Below are positions 33,708 to 45,979 of a stretch of 64,000 bases of DNA, one piece after another. This DNA is from Piper betle (Eukaryota; Streptophyta; Magnoliopsida; Piperales; Piperaceae), in assembly GCA_033002965.1 (NCBI GenBank), contig JAURVB010012430.1:1-64000 (forward strand), in the 5' to 3' direction. The position numbers and the translations under genes are program-made. The notes beneath the pieces were generated by a model. That model was not told the origin of the DNA, ran no database searches, and worked only from the letters and a program-made list of their open reading frames with translations. Position 1 is the first letter of the stretch. Each line of letters opens with the position of its first letter.

Positions 33708-36383
33708 CCCACTTTTCTCCCCCTCTTTTCTCCTTTCCATCTTCCTTTCTCTGACCCTTCTTCACTCCCAGCTTCCTCCTCTTCCTTTCTTGGACTGTCC
33801 TAGTCCTTCTCAGCCTCTCCAAGGCAAGCCTTGCCCCATAAGGTCGTAGGTCATAGGGTGGGAAGCCCCAAAAGACCTCCCCTTGGTCCCCCTTAAGGTA
33901 AAGGTCTCCCCTTTCTACCCCCTCCTTACTGTTGTGTGCTTCTATTTGTGTATTTTTGTGCATGCTTGTATTTTTTTTGTATTTATATCAAGTAGATCTG
34001 TGTGTGTTAGGAGTTAATAAACTTGAAAATTATCTCATTTACATGTGTAGAAAAATAGTTATGCATTTTTTAATATTCTAGTGTTGTCTACTTGCATTGT
34101 TTTTGTATAAAATTCATATCTTGTGATTTATATGGCCTTTTTATGTGTTATTATCTTGTTGCACTCACAAGAGATAAATCTACAACTTTCATGTACAACA
34201 CTTTGTCTGTGATGGTATGTATCATCATGTTGGGGTGCCAAACTTGGTGAAAGATGACAGGTTTCATCCTCCACGTGACTTGACCAAATATTTCCCCAAC
34301 CTTTACACCCTGACATAAGTTGATGTTGATATTGATGTCCATCTTTTGCATGCTTGTCGATCTTTGTGTGGGCTTACTCCTATAATGTATCATACTAATC
34401 TAACCACTTTAAAGGTATGAACAAAACCCTTAATCCTTCGTGTGTTTGCTATGATGTTTGTCAGCATTGTCATGCTCTAAGATTGTTCTCCATGGTGAGC
34501 TAATTAAAAGAGGTCAATAAAATCTCTAAAAATATAGATGGACTCAATAATTGTCTACCGGGCACCTTTATGTTTTGGCTTTAATTAAATGTTGTTTGTG
34601 TAGTTAGTTTAATTGGTAATCCAGATGGGGCAGGAATGTATGTTGAAACCCTTGTGCTCTAAGATTGTTTCCCTATGACACCATGTTAAAATTTGGCCCA
34701 ATAGATCTTGCGTTAGGATTTTCCCAAGCCCAATAGGTCCACCTAGCTTCAGAAACAACTCCATTAATGTCTGCACATAGCCCTACCTTTTTACGTGGTC
34801 TAGTTTGGAATCTCCAAGCCCATGAACGAAACTTAGGAAAATTGGTGTTTGGCCCAAGAACATAGTTCCAAGCACCTTAGGTGGACTTTAGTGGGCGTTG
34901 TTTACCATGTTGGCCCATGGTTCAACACTTGGTAATTTTTATGCCAAACCCTTAGAGTGTCAAGGCTCACTAGTTCAAATGTGATATAATTTGGGCATTT
35001 TTACCCCGTCCACAAACTCATTCGGTTAATTTCTAAGTTTGGACTTTTCCACTAAGTGTGCCTCATTTTGCGTGCCAATGTAACTCGATTGTGATTCTAA
35101 TTTCATCTTCTTGTGAGGTTACATGGGGGTGAGCTCACCGATTTAGAACAAGGATTTTCACTTATCCAGGTCCTTAGGATTCTTTTGCTTTATCTCTATG
35201 TAGCTCCTTCAGTGTCAAGTTTTACTAAGTTTTACACGGAGGATAGTGTCGGCGGTGTTTTATAGGATCCCTTATATGCAGAGTTATTTTGCCGAGTTTT
35301 TTGCAGTTTAACAAAACTTCAAGGTTGAGAACCCTTGATGGTTTTCGAATGCTAAGCACGAGAAAATATTTTATACAAGCCCAACCTAAGCCTATTATTA
35401 GTAAATGAGGGTTTTGTTTTACGTACATGAGAGCATTGTATGGGTAATATGAATTGCATTAGTACTCCTCTAAACCCTAAAGAAGTGTAATCTATGACAG
35501 TACTACATAACACAATGCATTCCTGAAATTTGTGACACTAATTTAACAAAGTGTTCCAATGCCATCTGAGTACCATGGTGAGTATTATGTGGTGGATGTG
35601 ACGGCATAGGCTCTATATGTATGTTTTTCTGAGATTATGTGTCAACCAATTTTATGTAATTTTTCTTACTTATAGCCCTATGAAACTTTTCCGAAGTATG
35701 TAAGTTTCTTGTGGGTAACGAAGTACCCATTTGTTAGTCTTGATATATCATTAGTTATCTCGGATTGGTAATCAAATTTACTTGATTAATGATGTGTTTT
35801 TTATATGTATGTAGGTGATGCTGCGTTGCGTTCAGTGGCTCAGGCGTGGATTTGAGACACATGTGGTTGGCGGGGGCCCTGTGTTATGTATTTTGTCTTT
35901 ATTATTGGGCATGTTCCATGAACTTATGTACCATGTATTATTCTAGATTGGGTGCTTACTTTGCCACAATTCATCACCATCAAGTAATAAGATACCCAAT
36001 CCACATTACTGGAAGTAAGTATAAGAACCAGATCATATATCCATATTTTTTAAGAACTCAACATCTTAGTGCATTGGGGGTGGGTCCTTCATGTAGATCG
36101 GAGTGATCATTACATATGAAAGTCACCTTTTTAGTCACAGGGGAGGTGGTGCATCTTTTGTGGCTCAAAGCACTCATTTAGGAGCTCTTAAGTTTAAAAT
36201 CTTTCGTATGTTAATATGATCAGTGAATATTGTATGAAAATTTTGTAAGGTGTCTATCATAAGCCTACTTGAGGGTTAAGATCCGCTTTTGCAGGCTTGT
36301 ACGAAGAAGTCTAGTGAACAACTTTCTAAATTATAGCATCAAGATTTAGTTTTCTCTTTGGACCACATTGGTGTGTCACAAAT

Positions 36384-36396
36384 TGGTATCAAAGCC
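36384..36396 (+). promoter_or_regulatory. Primer-binding site of the alpha element
   Basis: TGGTATCAAAGCC, one base from the initiator tRNA-Met match, three bases after the LTR end at 36380. Confidence 0.88.
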
Positions 36397-36713
36397 TACT
36401 TTTTGGACTATTAGGGCGGCTTAATTTAAGGAAATGTGGTGTATGTGAGCAAGTTGTATGATATGATGTGCTTGGTATGGTGTTATGTGTTATGTGTTGT
36501 ATGTGTTATGTTATGGCTAATACCCCCCACTCATGAGCTAATCCATTGGCTAGTGGTAGGATTTAACTTTATTCATACCAGCTAGCCGGCAAGTATGTTC
36601 GTTTGTGTGTGCTTTTGCCTTTCATCCATTGCTAACTTCCTTTGTTTATTTAGACTGGTAGTTTGTGAGATCAATCGTTTGGCTGTTCGTGATTGTTGGG
36701 GTAGAAACTCATT

Positions 36714-37655
36714 ATGGCACAGACCCTCACTAGTGCCGGCAGGTGTCAGGTGGTCCCCATCACCCGCAAGTGTCAGGTGGTCCCCAAAATGAACTGATTA
36801 GGATCTTGAGTGAGGAGCAGTAGGCACTTTGTGATGAGCAACTGTGAGCCAGAGAGGATTGGCAGCAATCTAGGGAGGACATAACCTGGTTGTTGGATAA
36901 TGGCTATAGTGGTGGTAGATTAGAGAAGAGGCCAGCAAAGGAGGATACTCCTGTTGCGACTTCTAAGCAGAAGCATGTACCACCACTGCCATCGCCGCCA
37001 ATGTAGTTTCCCAACATTCCCATATCACCACCGGCATTCAGTGTTTTTGAGATGCCATGGGGAGTGCCGCTCCCCTCGTAGAAAGGCATGGGTAGGTAGA
37101 GACAGCTAGGCTGAGGTAGTATGTGGTCGGAGAGAGCTTAGGTAGTCATGGCCAGAAGCTGTAGCAATCAAGAGAGCATTGGGGTGTCGACCATTTTCTT
37201 AAAAGCGGTGGACAGCTGTTCTATGGGGGTATAGATCCAGAGGTAGCTATAGAGTGGATAGACATAGCTCGTGGAGTATTGATGCATATGGGTTATCCAC
37301 TTGATCTCTAGGTACATGTGGCCACTAGGGCCATGCAGCGGTTGGCAAGATTTGGTGGGTGTCTACTCATGCCACATGCATAGAGACCAATCGATTGGAG
37401 CAAATCACGTGGAATGAGTTTCGAGATGAATTCCACTCTTAGTATTTTTCACCCACAGTGAGGAGCCAAGAGGTAGATTGAGGGCATGTTCGTGGCAGAG
37501 TATTAGACCCGATTTCTTACCATGGAGAGGTTTGCTCCTAACATGTTTGCTTACCATGAAGCGGGTTGCCCAATTTTTGTTTAGCTTGTGCATCAGCCTC
37601 AGATCTGTTGTAGTCACTTTCTCATGTTTGACACTAGTTGATGCTGTGATGAGGG
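36714..37655 (+). pseudogene. Alpha gag, N-terminal part
   Basis: A possible start is the ATG at 36714 (MAQTLTSAGRCQVVP), followed within 30 codons by a stop. The capsid is recognisable at about 37400-37460 (TWNEFRDEFHS, a stop, YFSPTVRSQEVD), with DAVMRV at 37640-37655. That is where the beta LTR cuts in; the reading continues as EECEYAH at 42400, so gag was interrupted by insertion. Short repeated GTGTCAGGTGGTCCCC near the start. Many stops. Confidence 0.75.
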
Positions 37656-38789
37656 TGCAACACCCCAATTTTGGTTTACCTAAGAACTGAATCAGAAATA
37701 TTACGATCGAGTTAAGTCATGTTTAAAGCTGTCGGTCAGTACGACTCGATCGATGAAATTGATCAAAACAACTATCTTGGTGTCATGAGAATGGAAGACA
37801 TTATTAAGTAGGCATTAAATCACATCAAATATAAGTAAAAGTAAGAAAAGAAATAAATGTGTTGAGCTAAAGTGTGTGTAGCATTTATCTTTCCTTCCAT
37901 CAAAGTCGACTCAGGATTTGCAAGACCTATATATATTGTATGAAAACAGTCAGTAACGAGTGTTACTGGTCCGAAAAATAACTAATACAAACTGGTAAAT
38001 AGGTATTCCATTACTCACGAAAACTTATGAAACTTCCAGATTGCCTCACACTAGGAGGTAAGCAAACATACTTAGGCAATTGCTAGCTCGCATGCACGGC
38101 TCATAATCATATTCATACATACATACAGTGCTTACACTGTCACACCTTCCATATCACCCGCCACAGTACTCGAGTGGCAAAAGAAACAGTTAAGTTAGTG
38201 CCACATATTCCAGAAATATGCTACATTACGCAGTACCATCATACACCTCACTACCTCATGGTCTGAAGGAGTACTAGTGTGATTCAAATATATCTCTATA
38301 CCGCTCACTCTCTTATGCGTGAAATTTATAAAAATGCATGTACTTATGTAATAGGCTTAGGAAAGAGGCTTATATCATAAATTTCTGGAGCTTAAGTTCA
38401 AAAACCAACAATGGATCTCATCCTTGTAGTTTTATTAAACATGCTCAGAAAGCACAGTTAAATGGCCTGACATCAAAGGGATGCAATAAAACGCACTGAT
38501 GCCATCCTACATATAAAACACAATTAAACTTGGCACACAATGAGTCAAGTAGCGAGGGAGAGTCCTACGGACCTGTGGTCCAAGCTCCAAGTGTATCTGC
38601 ACATCTACGGTGAGCTCGGACTTCGAAACCTACATTGGAACCATTACTAAGTAAAATGCTAACATTCCTATATGATGCATGCTCGTGGCGTGTGCTTATA
38701 TCATCGATACATCCTAATAAAAAGACTATACTAAATAAACATACCACTAAACACACAACAAGTAAATCGAGATATAATAAAGAGAATAA

Positions 38790-39300
38790 CTAATAAAAAT
38801 AATAAATAAATAAATAAATACATACAATCATGAATAAATAGATAATAAATATATAAAAACAATCAATCCTCTAATCATAAAATAATAATATCGTATACTA
38901 TATACATAAATGGCTAAACACGACTAAATATTATATATACCTGTGTTAGTAATCATATAAAAAATTAAATAAATAAATACACAATCATTTTATAAATAAT
39001 TAATTAATTATTTAATTTTATTAAATAATAATAATATCATAGTCATCATTACAGAATACGTAATTAAATACAATTAAATAATAACATACACCCAAACGAA
39101 CGAATGAATAAATAAATAAATAAATAAATGTAATTTAGTAAATATAAAAAGACTAATATTTACAAGTAAATATAATATTAATAATAACAAATAATAATGT
39201 AAACAATTATCATATATGATAAACATATAAATAAAAATAAATAAATAATAATGAATAAATAAATAAATAAATTAATTAATTAAAACAATAAATAAGGAAA
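38790..39300. repeat. AATA-type microsatellite cluster
   Basis: Many short runs of AATAAATAAATA, ATTAATTA and AATAATA, at about 38800-38820, 39110-39128 and 39237-39275, in an AT-rich part of the beta solo LTR. No coding potential. Confidence 0.9.
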
Positions 39301-39499
39301 ATCATCAAAATATCCAATCATGCTAAGTCATGTGAATATGCTTCTAAACTAATATAGAAGTTCTCAACTTACAGAAAACAGTGCGAGAACCGATGAAAAT
39401 GGTACGAAAATGAGATGAACTAAAGTGATCCGAATCGAACTAGACCAAACACAAGCTGAACCAACTCATACTATGTTAACTAAAAATTGGGCTGGGTTG

Positions 39500-40110
39500 A
39501 CTGAGCGGACATGAACTGGACATAAACTCAGGCTCGGACTGACGGACTCAAACTTGGCTAGGCGGATGCAGTGATAGGAAAATGGATGCAGTCGCGAGTA
39601 GGCGGGCCATGAATTGGGCAAACGGGCTGGATGGGCGGCCTTTGCCTGTCACTGGAAAATGCTGATGGTGGCATAGTTGGAGTCATCGCCGATCAGGATT
39701 AGAAGGTGGCGTCAAGGTGAAGGTGGTGACGACTGGCAGATTCCGGCCACTAGCTGGCCAAAAAATAGCAAGCAAGGGGCAGATCGCCTCCAAGTGCGGC
39801 AACATCGGTGGTCACCATCGCGGCCATGACGGTCATTGTGGGTTGTCTCAAAATGAATATCTCAACAAATAGAAGCTGTCGGGGTGGTTGGATTGGCCGG
39901 TGGTGGCTTTTCGGCGCCGGAATATAGCCCAAATTGTGGCGGAGGCAACAGAGATCGGCTCCAAGAACTCCCTCACCGGCGGCAACTACATTGGGGCCGA
40001 TGGTCCGGAGAGGTACGAGCGGTCATGGGGGTGTTGATTTGGTGGCCGGGGACAAGGTGGAGAGTCGCCAGTGGCATACTGAAGTGGTCGCGGCGTAATA
40101 GTTGAAAAAT
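39500..40110. other. GC-richer segment of beta solo LTR, no recognised gene
   Basis: This is the positional equivalent of the GC-rich block at 7005-7615, next to AT-rich sequence, but it is not obviously the same sequence. The open frame of 73 codons at 39884-40105 on plus has no recognisable domain and I do not call it a gene. Confidence 0.45.
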
Positions 40111-40614
40111 TCAAAATTGTGGAAACTCTAGAAATCAGTGGGTGTAGATAAAGTTGAATGGACGGCTCAGATCTTGCCATGTGGCATGATCGAGACGTCA
40201 GACAACTCATGGCCTAGTGAGGCCCACCTATGGTGTAACGACCCACCATTTTTGACGATATTGTGGGCCTAGCTGGCCAGGTGTTACTCACAATTAAGTA
40301 AATATGACTAACATTTTTTATTTAACAAAAACATATATAAAGATCCCACAGTCTTGGACCGTTTCCCAGCAGCCACACTTATTTCTCAATTAAATAAAAA
40401 AAGGAGTCCTCATATTTATTTTGCTCCATACTCTGGATGTCAATCTCCTAATCTCGTATTTGCATACCTGCGGAGGCAATTCCGCGTTAGTGATTACAAC
40501 ACTAAGTAGTATAATAGATAAAACAAGACAAGTACATTCCACTATTTCCTTATGTTTATTTTAATATGCGGTGGAGCGATTCCGCTATACTCCAAAACAA
40601 TGCGGAGGAGGTAT

Positions 40615-41155
40615 CCGCTGTGATCCGCACACCCCGGCCGTAGCCTCTTTTGTGGGGAGGCTACCACTACTGTCTCCAGTGCCAGTGCCTCGCACACCCC
40701 GGCCGTAGCCTTTTTGTGGGGTAGCTATCACTGCACTCGGGTGATTGCTATGCCCGTTTGTGGGGAAGCTCTCACTACCAATTCTAGTGCCAGTGCCTCG
40801 CACACCCCGGCCGTAGCCTTTTTATGGGGAGGCTATCACTGCACTCCAGTGCCAATGCCTTGCACACCCCGGCCGTAGCCTTTTTGTGGGGCGGCTATCA
40901 CTGCACTCAGGTGATTGCTATGCCCCGTTTGTGGGGAAGCTCTCACTACCAATTCTAGTGCCAGTGCCTCACACATCCCGGCCGTAGCCTTTTTATGGGG
41001 CGGCTATCACTGCACTCCAGTGCCAGTGCCTCACACACCCCGGCCGTAGCCTTTTTATGGGGCGGCTATCACTGCACTCCAGTGCGATGGAGGAATCGTT
41101 GTGCCTCACTCACCCCGGCCGTAGCCTTTTTATGGGGTGGCTATCACTACTCCAA
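40615..41155. repeat. Minisatellite, about 62-bp units, in gamma solo LTR
   Basis: About nine units centred on CCCCGGCCGTAGCCTTTTTATGG, some of the alternate CCCCGTTTGTGGGGAAGC type. The units are better preserved than in the array at 2100-2575. Several units are CpG-rich. Confidence 0.92.
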
Positions 41156-41449
41156 AACAATGTCGATGCATTACAAAATTCACGTACATAACACGACCCA
41201 GTGTCGGACTGAGTCAATTCATTGACCCCGGTAGCACTCGGTGCATGGTAGTCGAATCTGGGCTCAGGCCGACCTAGGCTACCAACAAGGAAAGTATGAT
41301 GTTCTATCTATTATACGTACCTGATTTGTGATTACGTCTGACTATGACCCGTGAACCCTAATACAGTAATGGGGAGGTCGCCTGGGACGGAGATGAGGGA
41401 TGAAATACTCCCTCCTCCTGCATATATATACACTTCAACCATTCCCTCC

Positions 41450-41620
41450 ATTAAATTCTCATACCCCATCATCCATTGGTATTTCCTAGGTTCAACGACC
41501 CCTTCATTAAATTCTCACACCCCATCATCCATTGGTATTTCCTAAGTTCAACGACCCCTTCATTAAATTCTCACACCCCATCATCCATTGGTATTTCCTA
41601 GGTTCAACGACCCCTTCTCC
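41450..41620. repeat. 57-bp tandem repeat, three copies
   Basis: CCCCATCATCCATTGGTATT recurs at 57-bp spacing, with TTCCTAGGTTCAACGACCCC between. Reverse complement of the array at 16574-16745. Confidence 0.93.
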
Positions 41621-41916
41621 TTTTATAAAGAATAAATGACGGCTAGGGTTTGTGGAAGCACCCTTTCACCATAATTCCTTTAACCGCGTAATTGGGTAAT
41701 TAACACGGTTCACTTAACCTTTTCACTCAACCTCTTAAATGGTATGGTTCACTTTACTAGTTTAAACGGTTAAATGGTATGGTTTACTTAACCGGGTAAA
41801 AATACTTAACCGGTTAACTAATACTTTCCACTTGACCGGGTAATTAATAATTAACCGGGTAGCGGGTAAATAATTTAAACAAATTCATGGATACCAACGT
41901 TCGATCCCACCGCGTC

Positions 41917-41918
<2 letters not shown>

Positions 41919-41948
<30 letters not shown>
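41919..41948. repeat. (AT)n microsatellite
   Basis: About 15 AT units, just inside the gamma LTR end. Confidence 0.95.
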
Positions 41949-41950
<2 letters not shown>

Positions 41951-42398
41951 CGGGTCTTTACATATGGGTGCATGCACTATAGATATGGATGGAAAGTTCG
42001 AATTGAGACTGTCCAAACTCAAAACTGACTCGAGTTCTTAAATTGACTCTATGGGCGGGAATCCAGGCAAGAAGGGTAAATGGTCCTCGAAACCCTAAAT
42101 GCAATCGAGTTGGGCCCATGGGGCACAATCCAATGGTCCAAAATCCTCTGAGGCATGCAATGAGATATGCAAAAAATCTCAAATGGATACTAAATGATGA
42201 AATGACCTAGATTTAGGCCTAAAATTCTTGCTAACATATACAAACAAATCTGTATACCTCAGTATACACTGATAACTCATGATCTTTTCATAATCTGAAA
42301 ACTACTCTGGATCAAGCTCACTCGAACTGACTTGAGATTGCTCGAATTGAATAAACTTAAAATCGGGTAAAACCCTAACCCGAAAATGGTATTTTACA

Positions 42399-44691
42399 GA
42401 GGAGTGCGAATATGCTCACTAGTCCCATCACTAGGAGAGGGGCACCAGTTAGTCTAGTATGCAGGGACAGAGGCACAAGGGAAAGAACTACCAGGGCCTC
42501 AATAGGAGAGATGGAGGACTGATGGTGGAGTGGAGGTGTTCATTGCTGAGGGACCACAGAGGTTTCCTCAGTAGACATTGTAGTTTTCGGGACAGGGGTA
42601 GGTGGTAGTGATTACCAAGAGTGTCTGACTTGTCCGTAGTACTTGAGGTAACATCCAGGTTCATATCAAAAGGCTATAGGGGCTTGCTTCACCTGTGTAG
42701 AGATGGGCATCGTGCAGCCACGTGCCTGAGATAGCCATAAGAGGAGCTGTATTAGTAGCCTCAGCATTTTCAGCCCCATTAGTACAAACAACAACCTCAC
42801 AATACCGACCCCAACAACAGTAGAAATAGAGAGGAGGTGGTCTAGGATGCAACAGTGATCACATGTAACTTACTTACCTATACTACTCTACTTTTGTAAT
42901 GTTTGATTTTGGTAGCACATATACTTTCATAGCAAAGACATTCATTGATATGATTGGTGTGTCTATAGAGGATCTAGGCTATGATTTTGTTGTGTAAGAA
43001 CCCTACTAGAGCGGTTCTCACCACAGGATGTGCTTATCCAACAACACATCTTGTTGACTGATTTTACAGTGTTGCCAATGAGGGAGTTTGATGCTATATT
43101 AGGCATGGATTGGATGACACAATACCATGCTTTGATAGACTACTAGAAGAAGAAGGTCAAACTCAAACTGAAATGGAATGTCCAGATTGCATTCTAGGGC
43201 GAAGGCAGAGATAGAGGTAGATATTTGTTCTCATTTCAACGAGCACAATGATTGATTAAGTGGGTTGTGAGGTCTTCCTTGCCACAGTGGTAGCTTTAGC
43301 TGAACAGTCAGCATTAGTGCTAGCATAGAATCCAGTGGTAGCCATTGATTTGATTTTACGTACCATGCTTATCTTTAGGGAGCTATAACGGATGGCACCA
43401 CTTGAGCTTTAGGAGCTCAAGAAACAAATACAGGAGCTATTGGAGTAGGGTTTCATTAGGCCAAGTGACTCACCATGGGGCCCTCTAGTCCTCTTTGTCA
43501 TGAAGAAGGACTACAGCTTGGGTTGTCCATTGACTACAAAATGCTTAACCAGGTGATGTTGAAGAACCGTTATCCCCTCTCATGGATAGTTGAATTGTTT
43601 GATTACGAGATGCAGTGTATTCAAAGATAGATCTCTGATCTAGCTACCATCAATTGAGGATACGAGATGAGGATGTACCGAAAATAGCTCTCAGGATCTA
43701 GTACAGACATTATGAGTTTTTAGTCATACTTTTGGGATGACTAACACACCTGCTACATTTATGGATCTCATGAACCGGGTGTTTCAGTTGTAGTTCGATC
43801 AGTTCGTGATTGTGTTCATTGATCACATTCTGATCCATTCGAGGTCTAGAGAGGAGCATAAGATGCACTAGAGGATTGTTTTGTAGACTCTACAGAAGCA
43901 CCACTGTATACAAAACTCTCCAAGTGTGAGTTTTGGTTGTCGGAGGTGGAAAAATATTGTATCAATAGCTGGAGTCATGGTGAATCCAGGCAAGATTGTG
44001 GTAGTTCTTAGATGGGTGCATCCTATCACAACCATAGAGATGTAGAGTTACTAGGGAATGGCCAAATATTATAGGAGGTTCATTCAAGCTTTCGCTTCCA
44101 TGGCAGCTCCTCTCACATGACTGAAAAGGAAGGAGGAGCACTTCGTGGGCCCGATGTGAGGAGTTTTCAAACTCTAATGTAGAGACTCACTACAACTCTA
44201 GTGCTTAACCGACAAGATGGCCAAGAGGATTTTGTTGTATAGAGTGGTGTGTCTTGCATTGGACTTAGCTATGTTCTAATGTAGAAAGGCAGAGTGATTT
44301 TATATACGTTTGGACAGCTAAAAGTCCATAAGCAAAACTATCTGACACATGACTTGGAGCTTGCAGTAGTCATGTTTGACTTGCGGATATGGAGACATTA
44401 TCTATATAGAGTGTCATTCCAGTTCTTCATTGATCACAATAGCTTGAAGTACATCTTCATGCAAAAGGATTTGAATAGTAGATAACACAAATGGCTAGAA
44501 TTCCTTATAGATTATAACATAGACATCACCTACCAACCCAACAAGGAGAATATTGTGGAAGATGTCCTGAAGAGGAGGCCAAATGCATCTGGAGCAAGAT
44601 TGGCAGCTATGGGTATCCAATATGAGGACCAGAGAGATGATGTAGAAGACTGACACCATGTGGTAGTGTTGGCGACGCTCACTATTAGTCC
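42399..44691 (+). pseudogene. Alpha gag end, protease, reverse transcriptase and RNase H
   Basis: Gag resumes with EECEYAH. A zinc knuckle near 42681-42730 (CFTCVEMG then, after a one-base loss, HRAATCL). Protease end at 43087-43125: a stretch like FDAILGMDWMTQYHALIDY. RT: MAPLELQELKKQIQELLEQ (43393), GFIRPSDSPWGPLV, LSIDYKMLNQ, KNRYPLSWI, KIDLxSSYHQLRIRDEDVPK (43624-43680). The catalytic box reads FIDHILI near 43818, where FIDDILI is expected, so the second Asp is lost. RNase H: YLTHDLELAVVMFDLRIWRH (44340-44400) and FFIDHNSLKYIFMQKDLNSR. Many frameshifts and stops. Cut at 44692 by a beta solo LTR. Confidence 0.9.
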
Positions 44692-45491
44692 TATAACACC
44701 CCAAATCTGGCTCACACTCCGTCCAGGCTGGCTCATCCTACTCATGATCATCACCTACATATATTATAAAAACAAGTCATTAAAGAGTGTTACTAGTCTA
44801 AAAATATAACTAATATCAAACAGGCTATGAGAGCTAACTCTCATATGAAAGAAAATATCCATGTATTTCACCAGAACTCTATGCAGGGCACTTAACAAGG
44901 AGCCACAGAGTTGCAGACCTGATAACGTCCCGAGCTGACTGGTCTACTGATGCCTCTCTTGGCATTTTCTCATTTCATTTTCCTGATCCTTTGGGACTAC
45001 TAGTATATCCTAAGCCCTCTCATTTCCTCCATAATTCTTCTGGTCTTGAGCAGAAAGACCGAGTACTCTCAAGTAGTAGCCTTTAGTACCCTTTGAACCA
45101 CGAATCCGGACATGTGTTAAGTGTTTAAAGTATACAATATTTACCCATATTTTTAATATGATTTGTACTTCCCGGGTATAAACATTATTAATTAGGTGAT
45201 ACTTCTCGTTTTATTATAGTTAATTAATATTTTATAAGATATGCTTAATTTTGGAGTTTTAATGAAGAAAAAGATGAAACAAATTAAGCTTTGGAATTGA
45301 AAGGTCATGGCCACCCAATGGCTACAATTTATGGTGTTAACAAAGTTCGATAAAGATGGATGTACATTGTTTTGGCTGCATTTGAGTATGTCGAGGAGTT
45401 GAAAATTTGAATAGAGATCGTAATTAATTAGACTACATCGATTTGTGAACACCCTCTTTAAATTTATGTATCTAATGGCCATTTCATCTTC

Positions 45492-45499
45492 TATATAAA
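45492..45499 (+). promoter_or_regulatory. TATA box of delta LTR
   Basis: TATATAAA followed by GGAGTGGTCATTTG, about 377 bp into the LTR. Sets the likely orientation as plus. Confidence 0.65.
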
Positions 45500-45979
45500 G
45501 GAGTGGTCATTTGTTGTTTGAAATATCTCAACTTTTAGCTTAGAAGTAGTTTTCGTTTTTGTAACTCTTTTTTCATAGTGAGAAATAATTTCTTTTTTAT
45601 AATGCTTTCTATTTTTATTATGGAGTAATCGTGTATGTTATTCTAGAGAAGAATAGAACTTAACATGATTTAATTGAAGCCATTTCAACCTCTTACTCTT
45701 TTATTCAATTGGATTGTTTGAATTATCATGTTCTTAATACTAAGAATAGATTGATCGCCTATTTCTTAGATTATGAGGTTTAATTAAATTTTGGGAGAAA
45801 TTAATTAGATTAGTCATTGATAATTCATCATACGATGAGTCTTTTGACTTGTTTATCATTGTGGTCAGGAGATACACAACACCGTATATGATTGTAAGGC
45901 AAATCTTAATGTGTTACTTTATTGATTAATCAATTATCACCATGAGGTAGAAATTGAGGCAAAATAATGGAAGCAGGAA

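Larger units (their letters stand above)
32614..36380 (+). mobile_element. Alpha 5' LTR
   Basis: Begins near 32614 (AGTAAAAGACAAGCCATTG, compare TGTAAAACCCAGGCCATTC in the 3' LTR) and ends GTGTGTCACA at 36380, three bases before the primer-binding site. Collinear with 49835-53695. TATA box at 33700, followed by a long pyrimidine-rich leader. It is interrupted by the TRIM at 33052-33581. Minus the TRIM it is about 3.2 kb. Confidence 0.85.
40234..41962 (-). mobile_element. Gamma solo LTR with perfect TATGG target duplication
   Basis: Ends TGTAACGACCC and CGGGTCTTTACA; TATGG at 40229-40233 and at 41963-41967 are identical. It is nested in the beta solo LTR. It shares the ~60-bp array and both ends with the LTR at 1717-4197, but from about 41361 to 41620 it has the 57-bp repeats in place of the ~1.1 kb present there. 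No primer-binding site or coding region is attached, so it is solo. The perfect duplication suggests a relatively recent insertion. Confidence 0.95.
37656..42398 (-). mobile_element. Beta solo LTR in alpha gag (contains a gamma solo LTR)
   Basis: Plus-strand ends TGCAACACCCC (37656) and GGTATTTTACA (42398). Flanks GAGGG (37651-37655) and GAGGA (42399-42403) are a target duplication with one change. Internal text such as CAGTCAGTAACGAGTGTTAC (37949) matches the beta LTR at 5802. Without the nested gamma LTR it is about 3.0 kb. Only LTR sequence lies between the ends, so it is a solo LTR left by recombination between the two LTRs of an element. Confidence 0.88.
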
